From contig SYBY01000176.1 in assembly GCA_005788585.1 (NCBI GenBank), forward strand, positions 1-25,754: a stretch of 25,754 nt of DNA, in the 5' to 3' direction. Position 1 is the stretch's first letter. Every line of letters starts with the position of its first letter. The translations under genes were made by a program, and so were the position numbers. Positions 7,745-15,417 of the stretch are shown here, piece after piece. Under the pieces are notes generated by a model that was given only the letters and a program-made list of their open reading frames with translations, was not told the origin of the DNA and did not search any database. This stretch comes from Actinomycetota bacterium (lineage in GTDB: Bacteria > Actinomycetota > Thermoleophilia > Solirubrobacterales > Solirubrobacteraceae).

Positions 7745-7806
7745 CTGACGTTCTGCCGCGCCGCGCGGCAGAACGTAAGACCGAACGGGCATCATGCGGC
7801 GATGCG
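7745..7806 (+). repeat. 62-bp direct repeat, copy 2, with 29-bp palindrome and start codon
   Basis: Second copy of the block at 7233-7294, shifted by exactly 512 bases; the three differences include the palindrome centre (C for T). The palindrome occupies 7748-7776, five bases after the lipoprotein stop. CATCAT precedes the glycosyltransferase ATG by 6 bases. Conservation through the start codon suggests a duplicated control region. Confidence 0.85.
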
Positions 7807-8872
7807 CGTCGCGCTTGTCACGTATTCGACCCGCCCGCGGGGTGGGGTCGTCCACACGCTCGCGCTGGCCGAGGCGATGGCGGCGCTCGGCACCGACGTC
7901 ACGGTGTGGGGGATCGAGGCCGAACCGGGCGAGGCGTTCTTCCGGGAGGTCGACCCGCGGGTGGAGGTCCGGCTGGCGCCGCGGCGAGCCACCGCACCGG
8001 ACGACGTCGACGCGCGGGTACTCGCCTCCATCGAGGCCCTCGCAGCCGCCATCGACCCGGCGGACTACGACCTCGTCCACGCCCAGGACTGCATCTCGGC
8101 CAACGCGGTGCCCGGGTGCGTCCGGACCGTCCACCACCTCGACCAGTTCACGAGCCCGGCGCTCGCCGAGTGCCACGAACGCGCGATCGTCGAGCCCTTC
8201 GCGCACGTGTGTGTCTCGGCGGGCGTGGCGGAGGAGCTGCGCGCGGGGTGGGGCATCAACGCGACGGTCATCCCCAACGGCGTCGCGGCCGAGCGCTTCG
8301 CGGCGGCCGTCGACGACGAGACCGGCCGCGCGGCGTGGCGCGCACGCGTCCCGGACGCCGACCCGTTCGTGCTGACCGTCGGCGGCATCGAGCCGCGCAA
8401 GGGGACGCTGGAGCTGGTCGAGGCGGTGGCGCGGCTGCGCGACGGCGGCCACCCCGGGGCGCGACTGGTCATCGCGGGCGGTGAGACGCTGTTCGACTAC
8501 CGGCCGTACCGGGCGCAGGTGCAGGCACGGTGTGAGGAACTCGGGATCGAACCGGTGGTGCTCGGTGCGATCGGCGACGACGGCCTGCCTTCCCTGGTGG
8601 CGGCGTGCGATGTGTTCGCACTGATGTCGACGAAGGAGGGCTTCGGGATGGCGGCGATGGAGGCGCTGGCCGCGCGCCGGCCGGTCGTGCTCAGCGACCT
8701 GCCGGTGTTCCGTGAGGTCTTCGGCGAGGCGGTGGCCTACGAGGACTTGGCGGCGGGGCTGTCCGCCGCGCCGGACCCGGAGCTCGGCGCCCAGCTGGCG
8801 GCGCGTCACACCTGGGAGAGCGCGGCGCGGGCCCATCTGGAGCTGTACGAGCGGTTGGGCGCGCGCGGGTGA
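7802..8872 (+). CDS. GT4-type glycosyltransferase, MSMEG_0565-like
   Basis: A 356-aa GT-B fold retaining glycosyltransferase. The N-terminus MRVALVTYSTRPRGGVVHTLALAEAMAALG gives the acceptor-side Rossmann fold with the glycine-rich turn; the C-terminal donor domain has FVLTVGGIEPRKGT, a VIAGG strand, the ACDVFALMSTKEGFGMAAMEALA segment (the E-x7-E donor-sugar motif of GT4) and VVLSDLPVFREV. The opening TYSTRPRGGVVHT and HHLDQFTSPALAEC match my recollection of the MSMEG_0565 glycosyltransferase family that accompanies Nit1C clusters, and the Nit1C operon starts 2.7 kb downstream. The acceptor is unknown. Its stop overlaps the next lipoprotein by 4 bases (GTGA). It shares its whole upstream control element with the lipoprotein at 7290. 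Fold certain, subfamily likely. Confidence 0.88.
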   Translation: MRVALVTYSTRPRGGVVHTLALAEAMAALGTDVTVWGIEAEPGEAFFREVDPRVEVRLAPRRATAPDDVDARVLASIEALAAAIDPADYDLVHAQDCISANAVPGCVRTVHHLDQFTSPALAECHERAIVEPFAHVCVSAGVAEELRAGWGINATVIPNGVAAERFAAAVDDETGRAAWRARVPDADPFVLTVGGIEPRKGTLELVEAVARLRDGGHPGARLVIAGGETLFDYRPYRAQVQARCEELGIEPVVLGAIGDDGLPSLVAACDVFALMSTKEGFGMAAMEALAARRPVVLSDLPVFREVFGEAVAYEDLAAGLSAAPDPELGAQLAARHTWESAARAHLELYERLGARG

Positions 8873-9321
8873 GGTGCACCGCGCTCCTCGCCACCGTGGC
8901 GGCCCTGTGCGCCGGATGCGGAGACCAACGCTCGGGGACCCCCACCGCGGACGAACTCCATCTCCCGGCCGGGCTTCAGGTCGAAGCAGAAGACATCAAC
9001 TGCGTCGATCAGGACGATCAACCGCCGGCGTGCTTCCGGGGCCTGCTCGTCGTCCCCGAGGACGAGGCGCGCGGCCGGTACCGCACCTCCAAGCAGGTCG
9101 TCCGCGCGGTGCTGGGCGGACTGCGCGACGCGGGCTGGACGTTCATCGTCGCCACGCAGCCGATCGGCGCGTCGAACGACGACGGGGCAACCGCGTTCGT
9201 CGATGTCAGAACGCCCAGCAACATCCAGGGATGGACGGCTGCGCTCACCGCTCGCCACCGCGAGCTGCGCGCAGAGGAGACCCCGGTCGCGGTGGTCTTC
9301 GTCACGCCTCGCCGCTTCTGA
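8869..9321 (+). CDS. Putative lipoprotein, paralogue of the one at 7290
   Basis: A 150-aa predicted lipoprotein, the same length as its paralogue at 7290. The short signal peptide ends in LCAGC, whose Cys at about residue 17 would carry the lipid. The mature protein keeps the paralogue's order of landmarks: LHLPAGLQV, a Cys pair before RGLLVVP, LRDAGW, DGATAFVDV and PVAVVFV. GTG at 8869 overlaps the glycosyltransferase stop (GTGA), so translation is coupled. Function unknown; being made with a glycosyltransferase it may act on or hold an envelope glycan, but that is only inference from position. Confidence 0.75.
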   Translation: MRCTALLATVAALCAGCGDQRSGTPTADELHLPAGLQVEAEDINCVDQDDQPPACFRGLLVVPEDEARGRYRTSKQVVRAVLGGLRDAGWTFIVATQPIGASNDDGATAFVDVRTPSNIQGWTAALTARHRELRAEETPVAVVFVTPRRF

Positions 9322-9389
9322 CCCGGGAATACCACCGCCGCCCCCGGCGTCCGCAGGGTCGAACGGATCACCCGACCCGAGGAGTTCCC

Positions 9390-11342
9390 ATGTCCCGCCC
9401 CGTCCTCACCGCCACGCTGGCGGCCACCGCCCTGCTGTCCCTGCCCGCGAGCGTCCTCGCGGCGCCCGACTTCAGCCGCGCCGTCGACATCGACACGCCC
9501 GTGGCCGAGGGCGGTCCACCCCGGCTGGCGTTCCAGGAAGGAGGTCGAGCGACCGCGGCACGCGTGGCGGTCGACGAGGCGTCGCCGCCCAGCGTCCGCA
9601 TCGAGCTCCTGCGCGGGCCCGCGCGTGGCCCGTTCACCCGCGAGCTGAACGCCCCCGTGCCGGCGGGCGAGCTCGCGACCCGCCCCACGGTCGCCGTGGC
9701 CCCGAACGGCGCGGCGGTCGCGGCCTGGATCGAGGTGGACCCCGACACCAGCGTGCGCCGCCACCGCGCGACCTACCGCCCCGCGGGCTCCACAGCATGG
9801 GAGCCGCCGACCACGCTGAGCCCGAACGCCTCCGACCCGGTGGCGACCGAGGCCGTCGAGGTGGCCATCGCGCCGACCGGCCTGGCCGCGGTCGTCCTCA
9901 CCCGCTCTGAGGCGCCCAGCACGCCCGAGCCGGGACCCGGGCAGCCCGACGCGCGGGTCGATGTCGCCGTCCATCCGGCCGCGGGTGGCTTCTCAGGACT
10001 GACGCGCGTCTCGACGGCCAACCGGTCGGCCACCGGGACCGTCGCGGCGTTCGACGACGCCGGCAACCTCACGATCGCCTACGAAGAGCGCGTCAGCGAA
10101 GGGACGCGGCCCGACCCGGGTGACGACCGGGCGGAGATCGTCACCCGCCGCCGGCCGGTCTCCAACGGCCTGTTCACCGACGCCGAGCGCGTCTCGGGCT
10201 CGTTCGCCGGCGTGCAGGTCAGCGGGCTGCAACTCGCCGTGGCGCCCTCGGGCGCGGCGGCGATGACGTGGCGCCGGTTCCGCGAGAGCGCGAACGAGGC
10301 CCAGCCCATGGTCGTGACCCGCGGTTCTGCGACCGCGCCGTGGTCGGCCGCACCCGGTCTGCCCGCGGGCACCTCGGTCGTGTCGCTTCCGCTCGCGCTG
10401 GCCATCACCCCCAGCGGCACGGCCTATGTGCTTGTGCTCGACCAGGCATTCATCGACGACTGCATCCGGATGGCGCGCATCGCCGACGGCACGGCGCGCG
10501 CGTCGAACTGCCTGACCGACGGCGAGCAGTCCCCGGCCGGGGCGCATGTGGCCGCCCAGGGGGAGGACGCGGTCGCGGTGTGGAGCGAGTCCACCAGCGA
10601 CCGCATCCTCGCGACGTCGTGGTCGGCGGGCGCAGAGGCACCCGAGCGCGCCCGGCCGCTCGACGACGCGGACCCGTCCGCCGAACTGCACCAACTCGTC
10701 CCCGACGGGGACGGCAGCGTCGTCGCGCTGTGGTCGGCGAGCGGCAGGTTCCGGGCCGCGGCGCGTGACGGCGGTGCCCCGCGACTCGACGACACCGCGG
10801 TGCCGTCCGCGGCGATCGTGGGCGCCCCGGTCACGCTGCGGGCGTCCGCGTCGGACCCGTGGTCCTCGCTCGCGGGGCCGGTGCTCTGGGACCTCGGTGA
10901 CGGCACAGCCGTCGAAGGCGACGTCGTGACGCACACGTTCGCCGCGCCCGGACCGGTCACCGTGACCGCACGGACGTCCGATGCGCTGGGCAACGCCCGC
11001 GCGAGGTCGTTCACGGTGAACGTCGCGCCCGCCGCACCGGCGACGCCTCCGCCTCCTGCTCCCCCGGTGCCTCTGCCCGCCCCCGCTGCCGGATCGCCGC
11101 CCGCCGCCGCCAGACCCGCCCCGGCGGCCCGCCGGTGCGTCGTGCCGAGGATCCGCCGGGGGTCGACCCTGACGCGCGTCCGTGCGTCACTGCGCAAGGC
11201 CGGGTGCCGGCCGGGCAAGACCGTCAAGACGCGGTCGAAGACACGACGCGGTCGCGTCGTGTCGATCCGCGGCAAGGCCGGCGCGAAGCGCGCGCTCAAC
11301 GCGCGGGTGACGATCGTGGTGAGCGCCGGACGCAAGCGCTGA
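9390..11342 (+). CDS. Secreted repeat protein: propeller-like repeats, PKD-like and PASTA-like domains
   Basis: A 650-aa predicted exported protein. Residues 1-25 are a Sec signal peptide (LPASVLA before APDF). About seven repeats follow, each centred on a strand like VAVAPNGAAVAAW, at nt 9687, 9856, 10038, 10229, 10393, 10543 and 10687, spaced 48-64 codons apart; this is the size of beta-propeller blades. A PKD-like domain covers about 475-550 (WDLGDGT, then THTFAAPGPVTVTARTSD). A Pro/Ala linker leads to a basic PASTA-like module (about 582-648: CVVPRIRRGSTLTRVRASL, RKAGC, VTIVVSAG). PASTA and PKD domains bind cell-wall or carbohydrate ligands in other proteins. GAGGAG sits 5 bases before the ATG. 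A hairpin follows at 11360. Enzyme residues are not seen; it is probably a binding or wall-associated protein. Confidence 0.78.
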   Translation: MSRPVLTATLAATALLSLPASVLAAPDFSRAVDIDTPVAEGGPPRLAFQEGGRATAARVAVDEASPPSVRIELLRGPARGPFTRELNAPVPAGELATRPTVAVAPNGAAVAAWIEVDPDTSVRRHRATYRPAGSTAWEPPTTLSPNASDPVATEAVEVAIAPTGLAAVVLTRSEAPSTPEPGPGQPDARVDVAVHPAAGGFSGLTRVSTANRSATGTVAAFDDAGNLTIAYEERVSEGTRPDPGDDRAEIVTRRRPVSNGLFTDAERVSGSFAGVQVSGLQLAVAPSGAAAMTWRRFRESANEAQPMVVTRGSATAPWSAAPGLPAGTSVVSLPLALAITPSGTAYVLVLDQAFIDDCIRMARIADGTARASNCLTDGEQSPAGAHVAAQGEDAVAVWSESTSDRILATSWSAGAEAPERARPLDDADPSAELHQLVPDGDGSVVALWSASGRFRAAARDGGAPRLDDTAVPSAAIVGAPVTLRASASDPWSSLAGPVLWDLGDGTAVEGDVVTHTFAAPGPVTVTARTSDALGNARARSFTVNVAPAAPATPPPPAPPVPLPAPAAGSPPAAARPAPAARRCVVPRIRRGSTLTRVRASLRKAGCRPGKTVKTRSKTRRGRVVSIRGKAGAKRALNARVTIVVSAGRKR

Positions 11343-11534
11343 GCACCCGCGATGAGGTCGCCGGGGTCGGGTTTTCCCCACCCCGCCCCGGCGGCCTACC
11401 CACCCCGAACCCCTCCGGATCGGACCTCCGGTCCCCACCGCTCAGGCCCCGTCTTGGACCGGCGGGCCATTGGGCGAGCGCACCCGCTCTCAGACGATGT
11501 CCGGGCCCAGCACCACGGACCCGGAGGAACACGC
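11343..11534 (+). promoter_or_regulatory. Upstream region of the Nit1C operon
   Basis: A 192-base gap before the first Nit1C gene. Besides the hairpin at 11360 it holds a small dyad GGACC-TCC-GGTCC (11422-11434) and a weak promoter candidate TTGGGC (11470-11475), 17-base spacer, GACGAT (11493-11498), which would give a leader of about 30 bases with the SD GGAGG at 11523-11527. No convincing global nitrogen regulator (GlnR-type) box could be picked out by eye. Confidence 0.35.
11360..11392 (+). terminator. GC-rich hairpin after the secreted repeat gene
   Basis: Outer arms GCCGGGG (11360-11366) and CCCCGGC (11386-11392) enclose a second possible dyad, GGTCGGG-TTTT-CCCCACC (11365-11382). It begins 17 bases after the stop at 11342. 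There is no T-run, as is common in high-GC actinobacteria. A closely related sequence follows the Nit1C operon at 16998. Confidence 0.5.
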
Positions 11535-12056
11535 ATGGCCGTCGCACCCACGCTGACCGAGCAGGAGATCGCCAGCCTGCAGGAGATCCCGCACCCCAGC
11601 GTCGAGAAGGGCGGGTCGATCTACGGGTCGACGAAGGTGTTCCCCGACTACCAGGCCGAGGAGGGCGAGGTCTACTTCGGCATGGTGCACGGGCTGGTGC
11701 ACGAGTCGTCGGTGAGCTTCGTCGCCGTGCTGCTCGCCACCCGCGCGCTGCGCAAGGGCTTCGAGTCCGCCCTGTACTTCTACGGGATCGGCGCGCTGAA
11801 CTGCCTCGACACCCGGGGCTTCCCCACCGTCGGTGACGAGGGCTTCCCCGGCGAGCGCAACATCAACAACCAGCTGAAGACGTTCATCGGCGAGGGCGGC
11901 AAGGTCTATGCCTGCCGGTTCGGCCTGAGCCTGCACGGCGCGCGCGAGGAGGACCTCATCGAGGGCGTCATCCCGACGCATCCGCTGGACGTCCAGGACG
12001 CCGTCATCCACTACGCGCGCAAGGGCGCGATCATCAACTCCACCTGGATGGTCTAG
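11535..12056 (+). CDS. MSMEG_0572/Sll0783 family nitrogen starvation response protein
   Basis: A 173-aa soluble protein, first gene of the Nit1C operon. The sequence is of the Sll0783/MSMEG_0572 type: HPSVEKGGSIYGSTKVFPDY, then EVYFGMVHGLVHESSVSFVAV, an ALNCLDTRGFPTVGDEGFPGE segment, and the end GAIINSTWMV. The cyanobacterial homologue Sll0783 is induced on nitrogen starvation; its molecular activity is not established. ATG at 11535 has GGAGGAA starting at 11523, with 7 bases between GGAGG and the ATG. Upstream extension of the frame has no RBS and crosses the hairpin, so it was rejected. The stop TAG shares its last base with the GTG of the radical SAM gene, implying coupled translation. Confidence 0.9.
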   Translation: MAVAPTLTEQEIASLQEIPHPSVEKGGSIYGSTKVFPDYQAEEGEVYFGMVHGLVHESSVSFVAVLLATRALRKGFESALYFYGIGALNCLDTRGFPTVGDEGFPGERNINNQLKTFIGEGGKVYACRFGLSLHGAREEDLIEGVIPTHPLDVQDAVIHYARKGAIINSTWMV

Positions 12057-13135
12057 TGGACGCGACGCTCCGCAGCGAGCTCGCGGTCCGCGGCATCCGG
12101 TCCGGCGCCCCGCCCGTGCGGCGGCGTGCCGGGGCCGGGCCGTCCGACGACGGGCACTGGAAGCTGCGCTCCGCCGCCGCGTGCCCGAGCGCCGCGATCC
12201 CCGTGCAGCCCGACTCGCCGTTCGAGGTCATGGCCGACGGCACGATCACGCGCGACGGGATCGTGGTCGAGGACGCGATGCTCGAGCCCGTCGAGCGGCC
12301 GGCGTTCTACGACCTGCGCACGGAGGACGGAGTCCCGTACGAGCAGCTCGCACGGCTGCACGGCGCGAACGTCCTGGCCACCACCGTGGTGCAGACCTGC
12401 ATCCGGTACACGGCCGAGGACACCCGCTGCCGGTTCTGCACCATCGAGGAGTCGCTGCAGCGAGGCGCGACGACGCAGGTGAAGTTCCCTGAACAGCTCG
12501 CGGAGGTCGCTGAGGCGGCGGTGCGGCTGGACGGCGTCACGCAGATGGTCATGACGACCGGGACGTCGAACGGCCCGGACCGCGGCGCGAAGCACCTCGC
12601 CAAGTGCGTCGCGGCCGTGAAGGCGCGCGTTCCCGGCCTGCCGATCCAGGTGCAGATCGAGCCGCCGCTGGAGCTGGGCTGGATCGACGCGCTGCGCCAG
12701 GCCGGCGCGGACGCCATCGGCATCCACGTCGAGTCACTCGACCAGGCGGTCCGTGAGCGGTGGACCCCGGGCAAGGCGACGGTCCCGCTCGCGCGATATG
12801 ACGAAGCGTGGACCGAGGCCGTGCGGGTGTTCGGCCCCAACGCGGTGTCGACGTACCTCATCGTCGGCCTCGGCGAAGACCCCGACGAGCTCGTCGCGGG
12901 CGCGCAGCGGCTCATCGACATGGGCGTCTACCCGTTCGTCGTGCCGTACCGCCCGCTCGAGGGGTCGCTCGCGCACGACGTCGATGACGTGCCCGCGCCG
13001 CTGCCGCTTCAGCTGCTCGGCATCACCGAGCGCGTCGCGAGCGCCCTGCGTGCGGCGGGCATGACGGGCGCCGCCCAGCGGGCCGGCTGCGCGGCGTGCG
13101 GCGCCTGCTCGGCGCTCCAGGCGGCGGGAGGCTGA
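12056..13135 (+). CDS. MSMEG_0568-like radical SAM protein of Nit1C
   Basis: A 359-aa radical SAM protein. The iron-sulfur ligands appear to be C115, C125 and C128 (QTCIRY, then RCRFCTIEES), a C-x9-C-x2-C spacing rather than the usual C-x3-C-x2-C. Downstream are a GTSNGPDRG glycine motif, IQVQIEPP, IGIHVESLD and YLIVGLGED, as in the TIM-barrel of biotin synthase/lipoyl synthase-like members. Three further Cys at 345, 348 and 351 (C-x2-C-x2-C) near the C-terminus could hold a second cluster or help ligate the first. It would cleave S-adenosylmethionine to a radical; the substrate in Nit1C is unknown. GTG start at 12056 overlaps the previous stop by one base; the next gene begins 3 bases after its stop. 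Confidence 0.9.
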   Translation: MDATLRSELAVRGIRSGAPPVRRRAGAGPSDDGHWKLRSAAACPSAAIPVQPDSPFEVMADGTITRDGIVVEDAMLEPVERPAFYDLRTEDGVPYEQLARLHGANVLATTVVQTCIRYTAEDTRCRFCTIEESLQRGATTQVKFPEQLAEVAEAAVRLDGVTQMVMTTGTSNGPDRGAKHLAKCVAAVKARVPGLPIQVQIEPPLELGWIDALRQAGADAIGIHVESLDQAVRERWTPGKATVPLARYDEAWTEAVRVFGPNAVSTYLIVGLGEDPDELVAGAQRLIDMGVYPFVVPYRPLEGSLAHDVDDVPAPLPLQLLGITERVASALRAAGMTGAAQRAGCAACGACSALQAAGG

Positions 13136-13138
13136 GCG

Positions 13139-14566
13139 ATGGTCGACCTCCTCGAGCAGCTCGAACGCGTCGGCGCCCCGTACGAGCGGCGCGCCCCCGC
13201 CGCGCCCGCGTTCCTCATCGTCGACGCCGCCGGCGACCCCACCCGCACCGCGGCGTACCGGCGGCTGCGCGCGGCGGCGTTCGTCGACGAACAGGCGCTG
13301 TTCGCCCGCCACGACCGCGACCACCACGACGAGGACGTCCGCACGAAGGTGCTCGTCGCCGTCGGCGCGGACGGCGCGGTGCTCGGCGGCGTCCGGGTGC
13401 ATCCCGCGGTCGCCGAAGGGCAGGGTCTCGGGTGGTGGCAGGGCAGCCGCCTGGTGTGCGCCCCCGGGTCGCGGCCCACGCAGCGCGCGGTGATCGGCGC
13501 CGCGCTCGTCCGCGCCGCATGCGCGGTCGCGCTGAACGCGGGCGCGCTGCGCTTCGACGCGCAGGTCCAGGAGCGCATGGAGACGTTCTTCGCGCGGCTC
13601 GGATGGACCCGGGTGCGCGATCTCGTGGTCGCCGGTCGCCCGCACGTGCTCATGCGCTTTCCCATCGATCGCATCGCGCAGCTCGCCGAGGCGACGAAGG
13701 CCCCGCTGGCGGGGCTGCTCGACGACGTCCTCACGCCGAGCCCGTGGCTGGGCGACGACGGCGCGCCGGTCGCCGGGACGGATGTTGTCGCGTGCACCGA
13801 CGCGATCGTCCCCGCGATGGTCGAACGCGACCCCGCGTGGGCGGGCTGGTGCGCCATGCTCGTGACCGCGCACGACCTCGCCGCCATGGGCGCGGCCCCC
13901 GTGGGCGCACTCGACGCGCTCGGCGCCCGGGACGCCGACGCCGCCGCCCGCGTCGTCGCCGGCCTGCGTGACGGTGCCGAGGCGTTCGGCCTGCCCATCC
14001 TCGGCGGGCACACGCAGCTCGGCGTTCCGGCGGCGCTGAGCGTCACCGGGCTCGGCCGCACCGCCGACCCCATCCCCGCCGGCGGCGGCCGCACCGGCGA
14101 CCCGCTGACGATCACCGCCGACCTCGGCGGGCGGTGGCGCCCCGGCTACGCCGGCAGGCAGTGGGACTCCACCACGCACCGCACCCGTGACGAGCAGCGC
14201 GCGATGCATGACGCCGTCGCCGCGGCCCGGCCGCGGGCCGCGAAGGACATCTCGATGGCGGGCATCGTCGGGACGACCGGCATGCTCGCCGAGGCCAGCG
14301 GCTGCGGCGCGACGCTGGACGTCGCGCGCATCCCGCGGCCCGACGGCGTGACCGGCGGCGACTGGCTGACGTGCTTCCCCGGCTACGCGATGGTGACCGC
14401 CGGCGAGAAGACGCTCGACGCCGGGCCGGCGGTGAGCGCGCACTGCGGTGTCCTGACCACGGACCCCGGGGTGCGTCTGCGCTGGCCCGACGGGGACGTC
14501 ACCGTCGCGCTGACCGGCGGCGTCACCGGACTGGGACCGACCACGACCACGGAGGCCGCCGCATGA
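13139..14566 (+). CDS. GNAT acetyltransferase fused to AIR synthase-like domain, MSMEG_0567-like
   Basis: A 475-aa two-domain protein. Residues about 20-175 form a GNAT-like N-acyltransferase domain (YRRLRAAAFVDEQALF, VLVAVGADGAVLGGVRVHP, RAVIGAALVRAA, FFARLGWTRV). Residues about 180-465 resemble AIR synthase/selenophosphate synthetase-type ATP-binding enzymes (GTDVVACTDAIVPAM, MLVTAHDLAAMGAAPVGALDALG, GLPILGGHTQLG, KDISMAGIVGTTGMLAE). Cyanobacteria encode these as separate genes (Sll0786 and Sll0787); the fused form is known from mycobacteria. The pair suggests acylation plus ATP-driven activation or cyclisation of a small molecule, but no substrate is proven. The stop overlaps the nitrilase gene by 4 bases (ATGA). 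Confidence 0.88.
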   Translation: MVDLLEQLERVGAPYERRAPAAPAFLIVDAAGDPTRTAAYRRLRAAAFVDEQALFARHDRDHHDEDVRTKVLVAVGADGAVLGGVRVHPAVAEGQGLGWWQGSRLVCAPGSRPTQRAVIGAALVRAACAVALNAGALRFDAQVQERMETFFARLGWTRVRDLVVAGRPHVLMRFPIDRIAQLAEATKAPLAGLLDDVLTPSPWLGDDGAPVAGTDVVACTDAIVPAMVERDPAWAGWCAMLVTAHDLAAMGAAPVGALDALGARDADAAARVVAGLRDGAEAFGLPILGGHTQLGVPAALSVTGLGRTADPIPAGGGRTGDPLTITADLGGRWRPGYAGRQWDSTTHRTRDEQRAMHDAVAAARPRAAKDISMAGIVGTTGMLAEASGCGATLDVARIPRPDGVTGGDWLTCFPGYAMVTAGEKTLDAGPAVSAHCGVLTTDPGVRLRWPDGDVTVALTGGVTGLGPTTTTEAAA

Positions 14567-15414
14567 GCGAGACCACCTTCGCCGCCGCGGCGGCCCCCTT
14601 CGGACGCGACCTCGATGCGTGCTTTGCCACCATCGCGCTCCTCATCGACGACGCCCGCGCGCGCGGCGTCGACCTGCTCGTGCTGCCCGAGGCGGCGCTG
14701 GGCGGGTACGTCGAGTCGCTCGGCGGCGAGGACGTCGAACCGCCGCCCGCGTTCGACCGCGACGGCCCCGAGCTGCGCCGCGTCATGGAGCTCGCAGGCG
14801 ACATGACCGTGTGCGTCGGGTTCTGCGAGGACGGCGGCGACGGCACCCGGTACAACGCCGCGGCGTGCCTGAGCGGCGACGGCCTGCACGGCGTCCACCG
14901 CAAGGTCCACCTGCCGCTGCGCGAGGACCGGGTGACCACCGCGTCCACCGAACCGCTCGCCGCGATCGACACGCCGGTCGGCCGGATCGGGATGCTCATC
15001 TGTTACGACAAGGCCTTCCCCGAGGCGGCCCGCACCCTGGCCCTCGACGGCGCGGAGATCCTCTGCTTCCTGAGCGCCTGGCCGTGCAGCGCGACCAACG
15101 CGGCCGAGCGCCTGGAGGACGACCGGCAGTGGCGGCGCTCCGAGCTGTGGGACCGCGCCCGCGCCGCGGAGAACTCGCTCTACGTCGCCAGCGCGAACCA
15201 GACCGGGACGTTCGGGAAGCTGCAGTTCCTCGGCGGCGCGCGCGTCGTCGGGCCGGGCGGCGACCCGATCGACGCCACGCCGACGACCGGCGGCCTGGCC
15301 GTCGCGACCGCCGACGTGCACGCCGAGGTCACCCACGCGCGCAAGGCGCTGTCCCCCATCCGCGACCTGCGGCCCGAGGCGTACCGCGCGCCCGCGCCGC
15401 TGCTGCCCGCGTAG
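14563..15414 (+). CDS. Nitrilase-superfamily carbon-nitrogen hydrolase of Nit1C
   Basis: A 283-aa soluble enzyme of the carbon-nitrogen hydrolase superfamily. The catalytic triad is visible: E43 in VLPEAALGGY, K114 in VHRKVHLP and nucleophile C147 in MLICYDKAFPE, with spacings normal for the superfamily. A YVASANQTG segment and the terminal GGDPI loop are also typical. It would hydrolyse a nitrile or amide C-N bond, releasing ammonia or an amine. In Nit1C clusters, which have been linked to assimilation of cyanide as nitrogen source, this is the key hydrolytic step. At 283 residues it is shorter than the 310-350 aa of many Nit1 nitrilases, so amidase activity cannot be excluded. It starts within the previous gene's stop and the next gene starts 3 bases after its own stop. 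Confidence 0.92.
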   Translation: MSETTFAAAAAPFGRDLDACFATIALLIDDARARGVDLLVLPEAALGGYVESLGGEDVEPPPAFDRDGPELRRVMELAGDMTVCVGFCEDGGDGTRYNAAACLSGDGLHGVHRKVHLPLREDRVTTASTEPLAAIDTPVGRIGMLICYDKAFPEAARTLALDGAEILCFLSAWPCSATNAAERLEDDRQWRRSELWDRARAAENSLYVASANQTGTFGKLQFLGGARVVGPGGDPIDATPTTGGLAVATADVHAEVTHARKALSPIRDLRPEAYRAPAPLLPA

Positions 15415-15417
15415 ACG

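Noticed and set aside
11352..11534. Upstream extension of the MSMEG_0572-like gene
   Set aside because: It crosses a hairpin and has no RBS, while ATG 11535 has GGAGG at the right distance.
12734..14443. 569-codon minus-strand frame over the radical SAM and GNAT-AIR synthase genes
   Set aside because: Same reason: no recognisable motif and full overlap with well-supported genes.
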